A stretch of 64,000 bases of DNA from Paragorgia papillata. Its lineage: Eukaryota; Cnidaria; Anthozoa; Scleralcyonacea; Coralliidae. The notes under the pieces are model-generated. The model did not search any database and had not been told where the DNA came from. It saw only the letters and a list, made by a program, of their open reading frames with translations. The position numbers and the translations under genes are program-made. Positions 33,108 through 42,379 of the stretch are shown one piece after another (positions within the stretch are counted from its first letter, which is position 1; each line of letters begins with the position of its first letter). The stretch is taken from positions 1,912,501-1,976,500 of the forward strand of contig JAWNZC010000285.1 of assembly GCA_035771165.1 (NCBI GenBank). Direction: 5' to 3'.

Positions 33108-33617
33108 TTACTTTCTGCTTACTGTCCACTGTTTTTCGTTGTATGAAATAATTGTTTTGTTTCTAATATAGTAACCAATAGTTTCAGCATGTTTTTTCTT
33201 TAGGGCGGAAGCAGCTTGTTTCATACTTGAGAACTCTATATCTTCTCCATCATCCAGTGCTGTAAACAGGGTTTTAACTGGTTTTATGTTTGGAAAATTT
33301 GGGTTACCAGTGGGTAAGTTTGGGATATTTGGGATTCCAAGCATTTCGCAAAGTATTTTTTTTGTTAGGGATTGTGGATGTTTGATTCCTTTTTCAGCAG
33401 CCATTTTTATAAGATCTGTAAGACAGCATTTTTCTGTTTGTGCTGGTGGTAATGCTTTTGGCTCTTTTGTTTTGTTTTCTAAAATTTCAGCGTTTGCGAC
33501 TTGGAACTGTATATATGAAGGGTCATGTTCTCTTCCTTCGTCAATCATCATTTGGTGGATCATTTTTTGATGAATTTTCATCATTGTAATTAAGTTTTCA
33601 TTGTTAGCAGGATTCAT
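33108..33617 (-). CDS. NUMOD-like DNA-binding protein B, paralogue of A
   Basis: I prefer the ATG at 33617 (MNPANNEN; 169 residues) over an upstream one at 33656, because GATATAATAAAAGAA, the element's start-site word, directly precedes it. The C-terminus (LDDGEDIEFSSMKQAASAL to EKQWTVSRK) aligns with protein A, and the central GIKHPQSLTKKILCEMLGIP matches A's SAP-like part. The two have diverged strongly elsewhere, so the duplication is old. The stop is 80 bases from A's start. Confidence 0.6.
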   Translation of the reverse strand: MNPANNENLITMMKIHQKMIHQMMIDEGREHDPSYIQFQVANAEILENKTKEPKALPPAQTEKCCLTDLIKMAAEKGIKHPQSLTKKILCEMLGIPNIPNLPTGNPNFPNIKPVKTLFTALDDGEDIEFSSMKQAASALKKKHAETIGYYIRNKTIISYNEKQWTVSRK

Positions 33618-33767
33618 TTCTTTTATTATATCTTTTAATTTTAATTTTTTATTCAATTTTTTAAAGGGAATGAAGGTTTTCAGTAGTAATGATCATTTCT
33701 TTCATTGTTGTGCACCCATCGTTCTTTTTCTTTCAAAACCCAGTTTTCTCTGAGAACTAGGTTTCTT

Positions 33768-34064
33768 CTATCCGTCCTCCTCTTTCTGAGTTGTCGGTAC
33801 CAGTTTGAGATTCTTGTTATCATCATCATTTATTTTATTTTGTTTTAAAGACTCTACAGATGGCGATTTTTTGCAGTTTGGAACCCTTGTGTAATTTTTG
33901 ACTGTTTTGTTTGTCCACCCTATTTGAACATTTCCTTCCATGGTCAAATCTTCCTTACCAAAACTTAAACCAAACTGAAAACCTTTTTTGGTAATATGGT
34001 TTTTATTAAATTTTTCTTTTGGCTTTTGCGAAGCTTTAGCGATGCTTGACTTTGAATTACCCAT
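33768..34064 (-). CDS. Putative N-myristoylated small protein, 98 residues
   Basis: The likely start at 34064 gives MGNSKSS, a textbook N-myristoylation signal (Gly2, small residues, Ser6). AATAAAACAA precedes it. An upstream ATG (34130) would bury the motif and overlaps the previous gene. The rest is basic and then acidic with no known domain. Myristoylated proteins of DNA viruses often sit at membrane or capsid interfaces; that is inference. Confidence 0.6.
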   Translation of the reverse strand: MGNSKSSIAKASQKPKEKFNKNHITKKGFQFGLSFGKEDLTMEGNVQIGWTNKTVKNYTRVPNCKKSPSVESLKQNKINDDDNKNLKLVPTTQKEEDG

Positions 34065-34126
34065 TTGTTTTATTTTTTCTAACCCAAACAGATTAGAAAA
34101 ACAGTAAAAACTTAAGCAATAACAAC

Positions 34127-34639
34127 TCAACTGTTATCGGGATCAACAGAACTGACACCACTGTTATTTTCATTAAAATTTTCATCATTTTGTACTGTAA
34201 CATTTTTATTTGGAGTTGGTTTCTTATCCCAAACATGTTTCGCAATAATGATACCTCCCGTTAACAAACCAATCATTGGGATATAGGGCGAAATTTTTTT
34301 AACCAAGGATTTAACATCATCGCAAAAAAGTTTGTTTGATGATAGTTCTGCATCCAGTTTTTCGTCATCTTGCACTAGATCCAACTGTTCCAATAACTCT
34401 GAGAATTTTTTTACGAGTGTCTCAGTTAACAGAGATGATGTTTTGTCGAGTTGGGCTCTCTCATAACTAAGTTTAATTTTTTCATGTTGGGTTACCGAAG
34501 CTTTTTTCAAATATGCCTCTGAGTGTTTGATCTCCTTTGCAAAGGATAAGCGGATTAGGTCCTCTCTAAGGGTCAAATTTTGCGGTTCTTCAGCGACGTC
34601 ATTTTTTTCTTCATTCATTGTTGCGTATTCTGTGTTCAT
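34127..34639 (-). CDS. Coiled-coil membrane protein, 170 residues
   Basis: It has an acidic N-terminus, a long helical Glu/Lys/Leu region (about 25-110), then one hydrophobic segment (YIPMIGLLTGGIIIAKHVW) and a short Asn-rich tail. I recognise no family. It lies between the 438-residue membrane protein and the myristoylated protein on the same strand and may belong to the virion membrane or core. ACCAATATAA precedes the ATG. Confidence 0.55.
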   Translation of the reverse strand: MNTEYATMNEEKNDVAEEPQNLTLREDLIRLSFAKEIKHSEAYLKKASVTQHEKIKLSYERAQLDKTSSLLTETLVKKFSELLEQLDLVQDDEKLDAELSSNKLFCDDVKSLVKKISPYIPMIGLLTGGIIIAKHVWDKKPTPNKNVTVQNDENFNENNSGVSSVDPDNS

Positions 34640-34682
34640 TTATATTGGTGTAAAAGTTTTTTGTCAAGTTTTTGCCAAGTGT

Positions 34683-35999
34683 TTACTTTTTATATCTTTC
34701 TTTGTACTCTGTGTACACGAAATATGTCAAACCTATCGCAAGTAACCACAGATTTTTTGCCAACCATGCTAATCCCTTTGCACCCCAAGATAGTGCAGTT
34801 GCCAATATGCTTAAAATTGGTGCCAATACAGGCCATGCAGCTTTTGCAAGTTTTGCCAAGGCTTTACCAAGTGCTCCTGTTGCCTTTGCAGTTGTTACAA
34901 CAGCAGCTTTTCCAGCTAACACCACAGTTGTTATAATTCCTGCAATGGAAATAGCAATAGCAGCTGATACTCCCATGTTTTCTTTGGCCCATTCTTTAAA
35001 TTTTTCAAATCTGGTTAAGACATGCTCTTCCATCATTTTTTCTGTTTCCGCCTCCACTGGTTTTATGTTTAGCAACAGTCTAATTCGGTCAGCTTGTAAT
35101 GCACACGCATTTCTACCAATTTCAAAAAGGGATTTTACTGTTTGGTTTTGTTCAGCCTTATATAAGTCGCTATAAAGGTTTTTGTTAATTTCAGCTGCTT
35201 CTAAAATGGCTTTAAGTGCTTGTACTTTGTCTTCATAATCTAGGTGGGGGTCATCCGTAATATATGAAACATCTTTTAAAACACCAGCTATGTTTCTAAG
35301 GTTTGTATCCCTTTCCCCCCCTCTAACGTTGATCTCAGAAAACATAGCATCCCCCATCATTATTATTTTGTCCCGCAGATCATTTGAAACGGCCTTGCGA
35401 AGTAGGTTGGCTGCTTCTGGACTAATTTTTAGTTTTTTTGCTATTGATCCAGTTGCTGCTTTTGCTTGTTCTGCCGCCGCCTCTTTTAGCAAGTTTTGAA
35501 ATTCATCAATTTTTTCCTGGTAATCCCCCTGCCCTTCATTTGGTACAAACTTTCCAGTGTCATCTTTGGACATAATAATTACATCATCAAAAGTTATTCC
35601 ATTTGGTTGACCTGTATCTACATTGTAAATTAGTTTGCTTTTTTCTATTAGTGTTCTGCTTTTTTCCCCATCTATTTTGTATACCTGCTGACCAAAAACT
35701 TTTTTGATAAATTGTCTTCTTTTTATGGTACCTTCCTTTTTTATGCGTCCTTTTATTGCATTTTCTGCCATTGTTTGTGCCTTTAGTTCCTTAGCGGTGG
35801 GTTTTTTTTTACCTCTTATTTCATCAAGTCTTCTGGTTATTTCATCCTGCTCTTGCATATCAAATTCATATTTATCGTTGGCATCATAAAAGTCATCATC
35901 ATCGTCAACATTTGTTTCAGCCGTTCCAGAGGCTTCTGGTTCTGCTTCTTCTTGTTCGCCCATATTTGGCATTTCAAAGCTTTCTCCTTCTGTATTCAT
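34683..35999 (-). CDS. Large acidic protein with hydrophobic C-terminus, 438 residues
   Basis: Residues 1-50 are very acidic (VDDDDDFYDAND). A long alpha-helical middle follows, then from about residue 345 several hydrophobic helices rich in Ala, Gly and Lys (AAIAISIAGIITTVVLAG, then AKLAKAAWPVLAPIL, then LWLLAIGLTYFVYTEY). The pattern suggests a membrane-active or membrane-anchored virion protein. No homologue recognised. ATAAATAA lies just upstream of the start. Confidence 0.6.
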   Translation of the reverse strand: MNTEGESFEMPNMGEQEEAEPEASGTAETNVDDDDDFYDANDKYEFDMQEQDEITRRLDEIRGKKKPTAKELKAQTMAENAIKGRIKKEGTIKRRQFIKKVFGQQVYKIDGEKSRTLIEKSKLIYNVDTGQPNGITFDDVIIMSKDDTGKFVPNEGQGDYQEKIDEFQNLLKEAAAEQAKAATGSIAKKLKISPEAANLLRKAVSNDLRDKIIMMGDAMFSEINVRGGERDTNLRNIAGVLKDVSYITDDPHLDYEDKVQALKAILEAAEINKNLYSDLYKAEQNQTVKSLFEIGRNACALQADRIRLLLNIKPVEAETEKMMEEHVLTRFEKFKEWAKENMGVSAAIAISIAGIITTVVLAGKAAVVTTAKATGALGKALAKLAKAAWPVLAPILSILATALSWGAKGLAWLAKNLWLLAIGLTYFVYTEYKERYKK

Positions 36000-36006
36000 T
36001 ATTTAT

Positions 36007-36978
36007 TTATGTCTGGTCTCCAATAACTTTTACCAACTCCTCACCATAAAATTTTCCAACAATGTCCTCCTCCTTATCCCGAATTCTGTACATAACAGGA
36101 ACTCCTCTGAAAACCGCTGACACAGTAAAAATTTCATCAGTAAAATTTGGATCATATCCTTTTGCAAAGTTTTTTCTGTATTTTTGAATTCTAACATGGT
36201 CCCCAATTTTGAATTTTGGGTTTACTTGGGATTCTAATGGTGGGATCCCATATAGTGTAAGAAAAACTTTGGATTGGTTGCTATCAATGACATCTTTGGG
36301 TTTCATTTTAATGGTGCTGTGGATTGTGTTGTTGTAACTTTTAACAAATTTGTCTAAACTATTTAACCACTCTTTGTTTCCTTTAAAAGTAAAAAATTTC
36401 CACATTCTGGTTTTTAAAGTCCTGTTGAACCTTTCTACAAGTGCAGCCTTTCTGTGGGATTTGGATGAAAAATATTTTATGTTTAGAGATTTCAAAAGAG
36501 TTTTTACTCCAACATTGTAAAACTCCTTCCCTTCGTCAAACTGGACTGTCTCTGGATATTTACCGAATCTTTTCTTAAATTCTTCCAATAATTTTGTAAC
36601 ACCTGGCACCATAGCAACAGTACTTTTTCTATGGACAGGAACAGCGAAACCAAATCTGCTTAAAATTTCTATCCCAGTCAAGATCCACTTTTGGTCATTA
36701 TTTTCAGAACCAAATTTTGCCATATCCACCAAGTCCATTTGCATCTGGTCGGCTAGATTTTTAACAAATGTTTTCTGGTATTTTTTTGGTTTTTTAATGG
36801 GTTTGTGTAAAGTAAAAACTTTTTGGCTGTGTAACCACTCCTTAACTTGTTTTCGGGTTATTGAAGGGTTTTCTTTTACAGCAGCTTGGTAAAGTTTTTC
36901 CATGGATTGGTAACCGGTTACAGGATTGTAATAAATATCTCGAAGTTCAAGATCAATGAGTAAAAGTTTATCTTCCAT
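36007..36978 (-). CDS. Polinton integrase (rve fold), 323 residues
   Basis: It inserts the element's ends into host DNA. The start at 36978 (MEDKLLL) is preferred because an upstream ATG (37188) would overlap the divergent gene at 37040. Catalytic acids: Asp 82 in QMDLVDM, Asp 148 in QFDEGKEF, Glu 182 in LVERFNRTLK, with 33 residues between the last two. A C-terminal SH3-like module (KIGDHVRIQK, KGYDPNFTDEIFTV, FYGEELVKV) is typical of Polinton integrases. The six-base target duplication fits this enzyme class. Confidence 0.93.
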   Translation of the reverse strand: MEDKLLLIDLELRDIYYNPVTGYQSMEKLYQAAVKENPSITRKQVKEWLHSQKVFTLHKPIKKPKKYQKTFVKNLADQMQMDLVDMAKFGSENNDQKWILTGIEILSRFGFAVPVHRKSTVAMVPGVTKLLEEFKKRFGKYPETVQFDEGKEFYNVGVKTLLKSLNIKYFSSKSHRKAALVERFNRTLKTRMWKFFTFKGNKEWLNSLDKFVKSYNNTIHSTIKMKPKDVIDSNQSKVFLTLYGIPPLESQVNPKFKIGDHVRIQKYRKNFAKGYDPNFTDEIFTVSAVFRGVPVMYRIRDKEEDIVGKFYGEELVKVIGDQT

Positions 36979-37039
36979 TTTATTTTGGGGAAACTGGATT
37001 CTTTGCAACTTCTTAAAAATTTTGAACTTTAAATAAACA

Positions 37040-38221
37040 ATGACAGAATTTAAAGAATGGCCAAAAGAGTGGGATGTCTTTGGAACAGTCCAGAAATTTT
37101 CTAAACAACCAAAGGCTTCTGTAAATATAAACACAATTACGATATTTGCAAATGAAAAAGAAAACTTTATTGTAAACCTGAATCCCATAGATTTAACATT
37201 TCAACAGCCAATGAAAATAAGGAACCCAACATTAAATGACTTTCTTACAATCCCATATTTTACATCCATTGCTGCCAGTTATGTTGCAAGCTATTTGTGT
37301 GGAATTTCAAACAAACATTTAAAGAATGGTTTTGAAAGATTTAGATCTCATTTTTTAACAAGTATTGTTCATTATCATTATGTTTTTCAGGTAAGGAGGT
37401 TTTTAAAACATCCTAACAAACTTAGAAGGTTTTTGACAGAAGATGTCATAAAAATTTTACAACACAATCCCAACGATGTTTGGGTTAAAAAGATAAGCAA
37501 CTCCACACAAAGTGCAAAAGAATTTACACAAGATATGAAGGACCTTGGATATGAAGTCAGGTATGTAAAGTTGGAGAAAAAGAGTTATGGAAAAATTAAC
37601 ACATATGAGGAATTGGTGTCAGCAGGATCGAGACATTCCGATGATTTTAAACATTTTGTTCCCAAAGATTCCAATGGGTTAACATTATTAGGTCAAAAGT
37701 TGTTTCAACAATCCTTAGAATCTTTTGTTTACTGCGTTTTGGGAGCCCAGGCAAAAACAAGGTGGGTCATTGTTGGCGAAGGTGCTAAAAGTTTACAAAC
37801 ACAAGAGGTGTTTAAAAAGTTAATGGAGGATACAATAGCCCAGGATGACATTACTGTTTCTATTTCAAATATGAGGCAGGCTATTAAGTCCACAAATGTT
37901 GTTTTAAATTTTGCAATAAGTCCAGGTCTAATTTTAATTCCATCAGACATGAGAATTCTTATTAACCCAATTAGTGGGTTCAATAATGTTCTTACCCTGG
38001 CCACAAATAGGATGACTCTTGGACTTAACAGACATTTAAATATTGGGAAACCTGTTGGGAAACCTGTTGGGAAACCTGTTGAAATTGGTGGGAGCAAATA
38101 CAAACCAGGAATATTTACTCCTGAAATTGTTGAAAAAAGCGACAACAGATTACCAGAAGTTTTTGGGGCATCAATTGGAACGGTTTTCTTAGTATTTAAA
38201 GGAATAGCGAGATTAATTTAA
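37040..38221 (+). CDS. Unrecognised 393-residue protein, divergent from integrase
   Basis: The ATG follows TTTAAATAAACA. The protein has no domain that I can name. It is mostly alpha/beta in composition, with a basic middle and, near residue 335, three exact GKPV repeats encoded by tandem 12-bp units (about 38045-38080). A C-terminal hydrophobic stretch (GASIGTVFLVFKGIARLI) could bind membrane. With the zinc-ribbon gene it forms a two-gene plus-strand unit (12 bases apart), so it may be expressed with different timing from the capsid block. Confidence 0.6.
   Translation: MTEFKEWPKEWDVFGTVQKFSKQPKASVNINTITIFANEKENFIVNLNPIDLTFQQPMKIRNPTLNDFLTIPYFTSIAASYVASYLCGISNKHLKNGFERFRSHFLTSIVHYHYVFQVRRFLKHPNKLRRFLTEDVIKILQHNPNDVWVKKISNSTQSAKEFTQDMKDLGYEVRYVKLEKKSYGKINTYEELVSAGSRHSDDFKHFVPKDSNGLTLLGQKLFQQSLESFVYCVLGAQAKTRWVIVGEGAKSLQTQEVFKKLMEDTIAQDDITVSISNMRQAIKSTNVVLNFAISPGLILIPSDMRILINPISGFNNVLTLATNRMTLGLNRHLNIGKPVGKPVGKPVEIGGSKYKPGIFTPEIVEKSDNRLPEVFGASIGTVFLVFKGIARLI
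38045..38082 (+). repeat. Three tandem copies of GGGAAACCTGTT
   Basis: This in-frame 12-bp repeat inside the 393-residue plus-strand gene encodes (GKPV)3. The identical copies suggest recent expansion. Confidence 0.9.
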
Positions 38222-38233
38222 TAAAAGAAAGAA

Positions 38234-38908
38234 ATGTCAAGCATCACTAAAACTTTGCAAAAGTCATATCAAAATTTAGATGTTTTGTATAACCCAATTA
38301 TTGAAACTAAGGGGGAAAATAACGTCACTAAATTCAACAAAAGTCTTTTAGAACTCGAAACCTGTAAGGACAAAAGTAGTTGTTGTAAGGTGTCAACTAA
38401 CGAGATTGAAGGATCCATAATTTGTGGAAAATGTGGTTTGGTGTTATTTAAGTTGTATGGATATAACCACAAAGAACCAACCCCACCCATTTTGAAAAGA
38501 TATGTAAAAACATTTTGGAAACTATTTCCAAAGGAAGAAATAATTGTTGGTTACGAGATCATGAAATTTTTCAATAAGGCCAACAAAACTCTTGTAGGAT
38601 CAGGTTTGGTTTTGGACAGAAAATATAGTATGAATTACATTATGTTCATTATTTTTGGAATCTGTCAAAGAAATGATCTTCTGGAAAAAATGAAAAAACC
38701 AACTTCAACAGAACTAAAAACATTTGATGAAATAAAATATATTTTGAATTATTCTCCAAAAGACAATGCTTACAGACCATACCAAACAGGATTTAAAGTT
38801 TTTGGCAATGCCCTTAGTGTTGAAAATGTTTTGAAAATAGAAGAAATGAGTGGGATCAGAAAGTGTAAGGAGTATACAAAAATTATTAAAGAGGGAAAGA
38901 AATGTTGA
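38234..38908 (+). CDS. Zinc-ribbon protein, TFIIB- or viral late-factor-like, 224 residues
   Basis: Cys-Cys near residue 48 and IICGKCG near residue 63 form a zinc ribbon (CC-x13-CxxCG) like that of TFIIB and of late transcription factors of large DNA viruses. The remaining 150 residues are helical (FWKLFPKEEI, MNYIMFIIFGICQRNDLLEKM) and could be a degenerate cyclin-like or virus-specific domain; I cannot tell which. AATAAAAGAAAGAA precedes the ATG. A role in recognising the element's start-site word is an attractive inference, not shown. Confidence 0.55.
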   Translation: MSSITKTLQKSYQNLDVLYNPIIETKGENNVTKFNKSLLELETCKDKSSCCKVSTNEIEGSIICGKCGLVLFKLYGYNHKEPTPPILKRYVKTFWKLFPKEEIIVGYEIMKFFNKANKTLVGSGLVLDRKYSMNYIMFIIFGICQRNDLLEKMKKPTSTELKTFDEIKYILNYSPKDNAYRPYQTGFKVFGNALSVENVLKIEEMSGIRKCKEYTKIIKEGKKC

Positions 38909-39004
38909 AAATCTCATAAAAACTTTCTAAAACTTTTTAAAATATATAACAAAAAATGTTATAAATTTTTACCAAATATTTTCCAAAGATTTTTACCAAA
39001 TATT

Positions 39005-39403
39005 TTAAACAACAACCGCCAACAACCAACCAGCACCAGCCCCTAAAAGTGTTACAGTAATAGTCATATATTTTTCCATTTCATCGCTTGGTTGGTAATA
39101 ATCATCTAAAACTGGTTCTACCGTTTTTTCTTGTAAAATTTCATGAAGTTCTTGGAAGGCTTTTGAAGTATCTTTCATGTTATAGTTTGCATTCCGAATT
39201 TCATCTTGTAATTCTCTAACCTTGTCCTTTCTTTTAATTTCATTTTCAAAAAACTTTTCTTTGTCTTTTTGAAGTTCTTCTGTTGCTAAATTATGTCTTT
39301 TCGCCTCGTCAGCATAACCGTGTTTGTTAAATGATTGAAACAAATATCCGGCACCAGCAAAGGCAACCGCATTAAACAACCCTCCTGCTATCATTGATGC
39401 CAT
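39005..39403 (-). CDS. Coiled-coil protein with hydrophobic ends, 132 residues
   Basis: It has a hydrophobic N-terminus (MIAGGLFNAVAFAGAGYLF), a long charged coiled coil (about 30-95) and a C-terminal membrane segment (ITVTLLGAGAGWLLAVVV). It probably forms a rod or spans a membrane at both ends. It lies next to the small hydrophobic gene and the probable penton; a virion role is inferred. TTAAATAA precedes the ATG. Confidence 0.6.
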   Translation of the reverse strand: MASMIAGGLFNAVAFAGAGYLFQSFNKHGYADEAKRHNLATEELQKDKEKFFENEIKRKDKVRELQDEIRNANYNMKDTSKAFQELHEILQEKTVEPVLDDYYQPSDEMEKYMTITVTLLGAGAGWLLAVVV

Positions 39404-39460
39404 TTATTTAAAAAAAGAAGTTTGACTTTGTAGTTCAAATTTTAATCGTTTAAAAAGTTT

Positions 39461-39691
39461 TTATACTTTCTTTGGATCCACATTTTTGGGAATATACCCC
39501 TTGTCCTGTGCCATTTTTACTGTAAATAATCCTCCTGCAACCGCAACTCCAAGTTTAGCTGTTTCTTTAAAGCTTGCTGGCGCTGCGAGAGATTGACCTG
39601 TTAACTTTTTAACAACCATACTTACTCCAACAGCTGCAACTGTTATCAAAGCTGCTTCATACAAATCATTTAAAACCTCGTTCTTATTCAT
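39461..39691 (-). CDS. Small hydrophobic protein, 76 residues
   Basis: Two hydrophobic helices (ALITVAAVGVSMVV and LGVAVAGGLFTVKMA) are joined by a short loop, with a polar tail. It shares an extended upstream sequence (ACCAAATATATTATAATAA) with the major capsid gene, so the two are probably expressed together at high level. It may be a minor virion membrane or core protein. Confidence 0.6.
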   Translation of the reverse strand: MNKNEVLNDLYEAALITVAAVGVSMVVKKLTGQSLAAPASFKETAKLGVAVAGGLFTVKMAQDKGYIPKNVDPKKV

Positions 39692-39775
39692 TTATTATAA
39701 TATATTTGGTAAAAAATTTATAACATTTTTTTTGTTATATATTTTAAAAAGTTTTAGAAAATTATTATGAAGTTC

Positions 39776-40423
39776 TTATGGAGTCTCATAATTCTGTGGA
39801 CATAAAAAAATTTCAAGAAGAATATCGCCAACATTATGATCAACTTTAAATTTAAGTTCATTGTAGACACCATTGTCTAACATAGCCTCAGAGTTGATGT
39901 TTGCAAATTTTTCAACTGATCCCTTCAATAATTGTTTTGTTGTAATTGGAAGAACTGCAGCTGTTCTATCCCGTTTTCCTGAAAATGATGTCCTAGTTCC
40001 ATCAATCATTTCGCAAGATATACAGACAAACCTCATTCCAAGATTTATGTTAACTGTTTTTGGACTGACAAGGCTTGATCCACCCCTAATTACTGTTGTT
40101 TCTGGATATCCTAGCAAAGGACCAAGTTTGTGCAGGGAAAGGTCTCTTGTTGGGTATAGTCTGATTTTACAGCTATATGGGAGTAATTCTGACTTTATTT
40201 CATTTTCCTTTAATAATCTCATAATCATACCAACAGTCCAGTAACCATTGTAGAAACTAATTTTTTTTGTTCCATGCATAACATATGTTGGACTTGTTAA
40301 GTTATTGAAATCCCAAAAAACTGTTGCATCCTTAACAAGCAATTTTGTATCTTCAATAATCAAAGGATCTTCAAATTTAACAGTTGTTTCTCCATTTTTA
40401 AGTAGAATTCTTAGGTTCCTCAT
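39776..40423 (-). CDS. Probable minor capsid (penton) protein, 215 residues
   Basis: Size, beta-rich composition and position next to the ATPase and major capsid genes match the single-jelly-roll penton of Polintons. Motifs seen include FYNGYWTVGMIM near the middle and LGMRFVCISCEMID in a late strand. The ATPase stop lies inside its start (26-bp overlap at 40398-40423), so the two genes are tightly coupled. Identity rests on context more than on sequence. Confidence 0.65.
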   Translation of the reverse strand: MRNLRILLKNGETTVKFEDPLIIEDTKLLVKDATVFWDFNNLTSPTYVMHGTKKISFYNGYWTVGMIMRLLKENEIKSELLPYSCKIRLYPTRDLSLHKLGPLLGYPETTVIRGGSSLVSPKTVNINLGMRFVCISCEMIDGTRTSFSGKRDRTAAVLPITTKQLLKGSVEKFANINSEAMLDNGVYNELKFKVDHNVGDILLEIFLCPQNYETP

Positions 40424-41054
40424 TTATTGGGATGGGATTTTTGGTTTCCCCATTTGTTATAATGGAATGATCATATGGATGAATTAAGTTGATCTCCAAT
40501 TTTGAATATTTTTTGGATTTTAACATTTCTTTTATTTTTTTCTCTTCTTCTTTTGGAATGTCCAAATAATCATCTAAAATAACTTGCATATCCTTTCTGT
40601 TTGGGTTGTAAAAGGTAACCAGTTTTGAAATATTTTCTCTATATGGTTTTGCAATACTTGTCAGTTGCTGGGTAACAACTATTGTACTAATATTCATATG
40701 TCTTGCTCCAAAACCAAGTTTTACCAATTCGCTGGTTCTGTTTTTAACACTCTGTCCAGATGCACAGTCATCCAAAATAATTAAACTTGGGGTTCCTTTA
40801 CAATAATTAACAACATATTTTAAAAAATCCTCAGACTCATCTTGATCGCAAGGGATAACAAAAAATCTTGGATCATTAAGATGTTCCCATTCTAAATATG
40901 TTTTGTTCCATACAAAAGTAGGACATATTAAAACTATGTTTTCAAATTTTTTTTTATAATTTTCAACTAAATTTTTCAACAAATAATGGGTCTTTCCACA
41001 ACTCGTCATTCCAACAATGATCATATTAAATGGTTTTGGGTCTTCGTTTTCCAT
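40398..41054 (-). CDS. Genome-packaging ATPase (FtsK/HerA, A32-like), 218 residues
   Basis: Walker A is GMTSCGKT (residues 15-22) and Walker B is LIILDD (91-96), followed by a sensor-like VVTQQLTSI. These fit the packaging ATPases of Polintons, virophages and large DNA viruses, which pump DNA into capsids. TTTAAATAAA precedes the ATG. It sits between major and minor capsid genes, the classic morphogenetic block. Confidence 0.92.
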   Translation of the reverse strand: MENEDPKPFNMIIVGMTSCGKTHYLLKNLVENYKKKFENIVLICPTFVWNKTYLEWEHLNDPRFFVIPCDQDESEDFLKYVVNYCKGTPSLIILDDCASGQSVKNRTSELVKLGFGARHMNISTIVVTQQLTSIAKPYRENISKLVTFYNPNRKDMQVILDDYLDIPKEEEKKIKEMLKSKKYSKLEINLIHPYDHSIITNGETKNPIPINEEPKNST

Positions 41055-41111
41055 TTTATTTAAAAAATTTCTAATATTTCTTGGGATTCTTAATATTTCT
41101 TGGGATGGTTT

Positions 41112-42323
41112 TTAGTAATTAACACTCTGGAATGCTCCTCCTTGAACTTTCAATAAGCCATCTGAAAGAATGAAAACATGGCATCTGAGATCTGTTGCTG
41201 TTGCCTTTTTCTTAATTTCTAACATGATTCCAGATTGTGTTGTCAAAAGTTTTGTACCATCTCCATATACAGCATTGTCATTAATTGACCTAAGATCCAC
41301 AACAAGTGCAAACTGGTTTTCTGTAAAGAACTCATCAGCTTGGATTGTTGGGTAATTAGTATGTCTGAAAAGTCTTTCGGCCTCTTCAAACAATCTTCGC
41401 TTTGGGATGCCTTGGGAGTAAATGCTATTAGGAACTCCTTCAATGGTAATTTTAACCCTTTCGATATTTGGGTACACAAACTCCTCGGATCCTCCTCTCG
41501 TTGCCTTTGTAAACAACATTACAACCGCCTTCATGCTCTTTCTTGGCAGATTGATGGTCTCATTAATTAATGTTGAAGCTGCAGCCCATGGTGTGGTTTT
41601 CATTAAAGTTACATGTTCAAAGGAAAGGGCTCGACCCGCTTGGTAAGAAGATTCTATTTCCTGAACTAAGGAAAAGTTGGTAATGGTTTCATACTCCAAC
41701 TCAATATTTTCCAAAGAATAACCAGCCACAGATTGACTACTTTGAGCTTTCATGATAGAAGTAGCTTTTGGCAATGTAATGATATACTGCAAGTCATTCG
41801 CCATACTGTGTGGTGCATATAATCCATGATCCTTTAAAATTTTGTCCAACTTGATCCTCTGTTTTGTTCCATATACAGATGCATATGTGTCAGAAGAGGC
41901 ATCATCAGATTTCGAGATGAGTTTTCTTTGGTTTTCAGTTGCAATCCCATCCTCGATCATGTTGGCCCTCTCATGTTTGTCCATCCACAGATCCTTATAT
42001 GTCCCCAAAAGGCTCTCTCCTGTGTTGTCGTAAACTTTTTCTCCTGCAAATCTGACTTCCAAACGTTCTTGGAGTTGTTTCGCAAGATTGTTATTAAACC
42101 ATGACTTTGTGTTCTTGTTCTTAAAGTCGAACAGGAGGAACATCTTGTCGGGAACTAATGTTGTTCCTGGTTTGAGTTTTGGGATGTGGATGTAAATCAC
42201 TTCCCCCTCATTAGCAGAATTGGGATTGAAAGTAATTACATTTCGAGCTCGTTCCCCAGTTATTGAACTTCTGTGTAACCGGTTATAACCGGGTTCTAAT
42301 TCAACTTCTCTCTCTGTATTCAT
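41112..42323 (-). CDS. Major capsid protein (double jelly-roll, hexon-like), 403 residues
   Basis: The protein is beta-rich and contains text that I associate with the invertebrate Polinton/adintovirus hexon: a PGTTLVPDKMFLLFDF strand early on, YKDLWMDKHER, LENIELEYETI, and VKITIEGVPNSIYSQG followed by an FF-EN-ALVVDLR strand. Its place beside ATPase and penton supports the call. Length is shorter than many Polinton hexons, which often exceed 500 residues. TATTATAATAA abuts the ATG, the same upstream sequence as the 76-residue gene. Confidence 0.8.
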   Translation of the reverse strand: MNTEREVELEPGYNRLHRSSITGERARNVITFNPNSANEGEVIYIHIPKLKPGTTLVPDKMFLLFDFKNKNTKSWFNNNLAKQLQERLEVRFAGEKVYDNTGESLLGTYKDLWMDKHERANMIEDGIATENQRKLISKSDDASSDTYASVYGTKQRIKLDKILKDHGLYAPHSMANDLQYIITLPKATSIMKAQSSQSVAGYSLENIELEYETITNFSLVQEIESSYQAGRALSFEHVTLMKTTPWAAASTLINETINLPRKSMKAVVMLFTKATRGGSEEFVYPNIERVKITIEGVPNSIYSQGIPKRRLFEEAERLFRHTNYPTIQADEFFTENQFALVVDLRSINDNAVYGDGTKLLTTQSGIMLEIKKKATATDLRCHVFILSDGLLKVQGGAFQSVNY

Positions 42324-42379
42324 TTATTATAATATATTTGGTAAAAAAATTAAAAAAAAAATTATTGTTTAAAAAATCT

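Noticed and set aside
34580..35175. Hydrophobic plus-strand frames of 118-167 residues
   Set aside because: Antisense shadows of the Ala/Lys-rich C-terminus of the 438-residue minus-strand protein.
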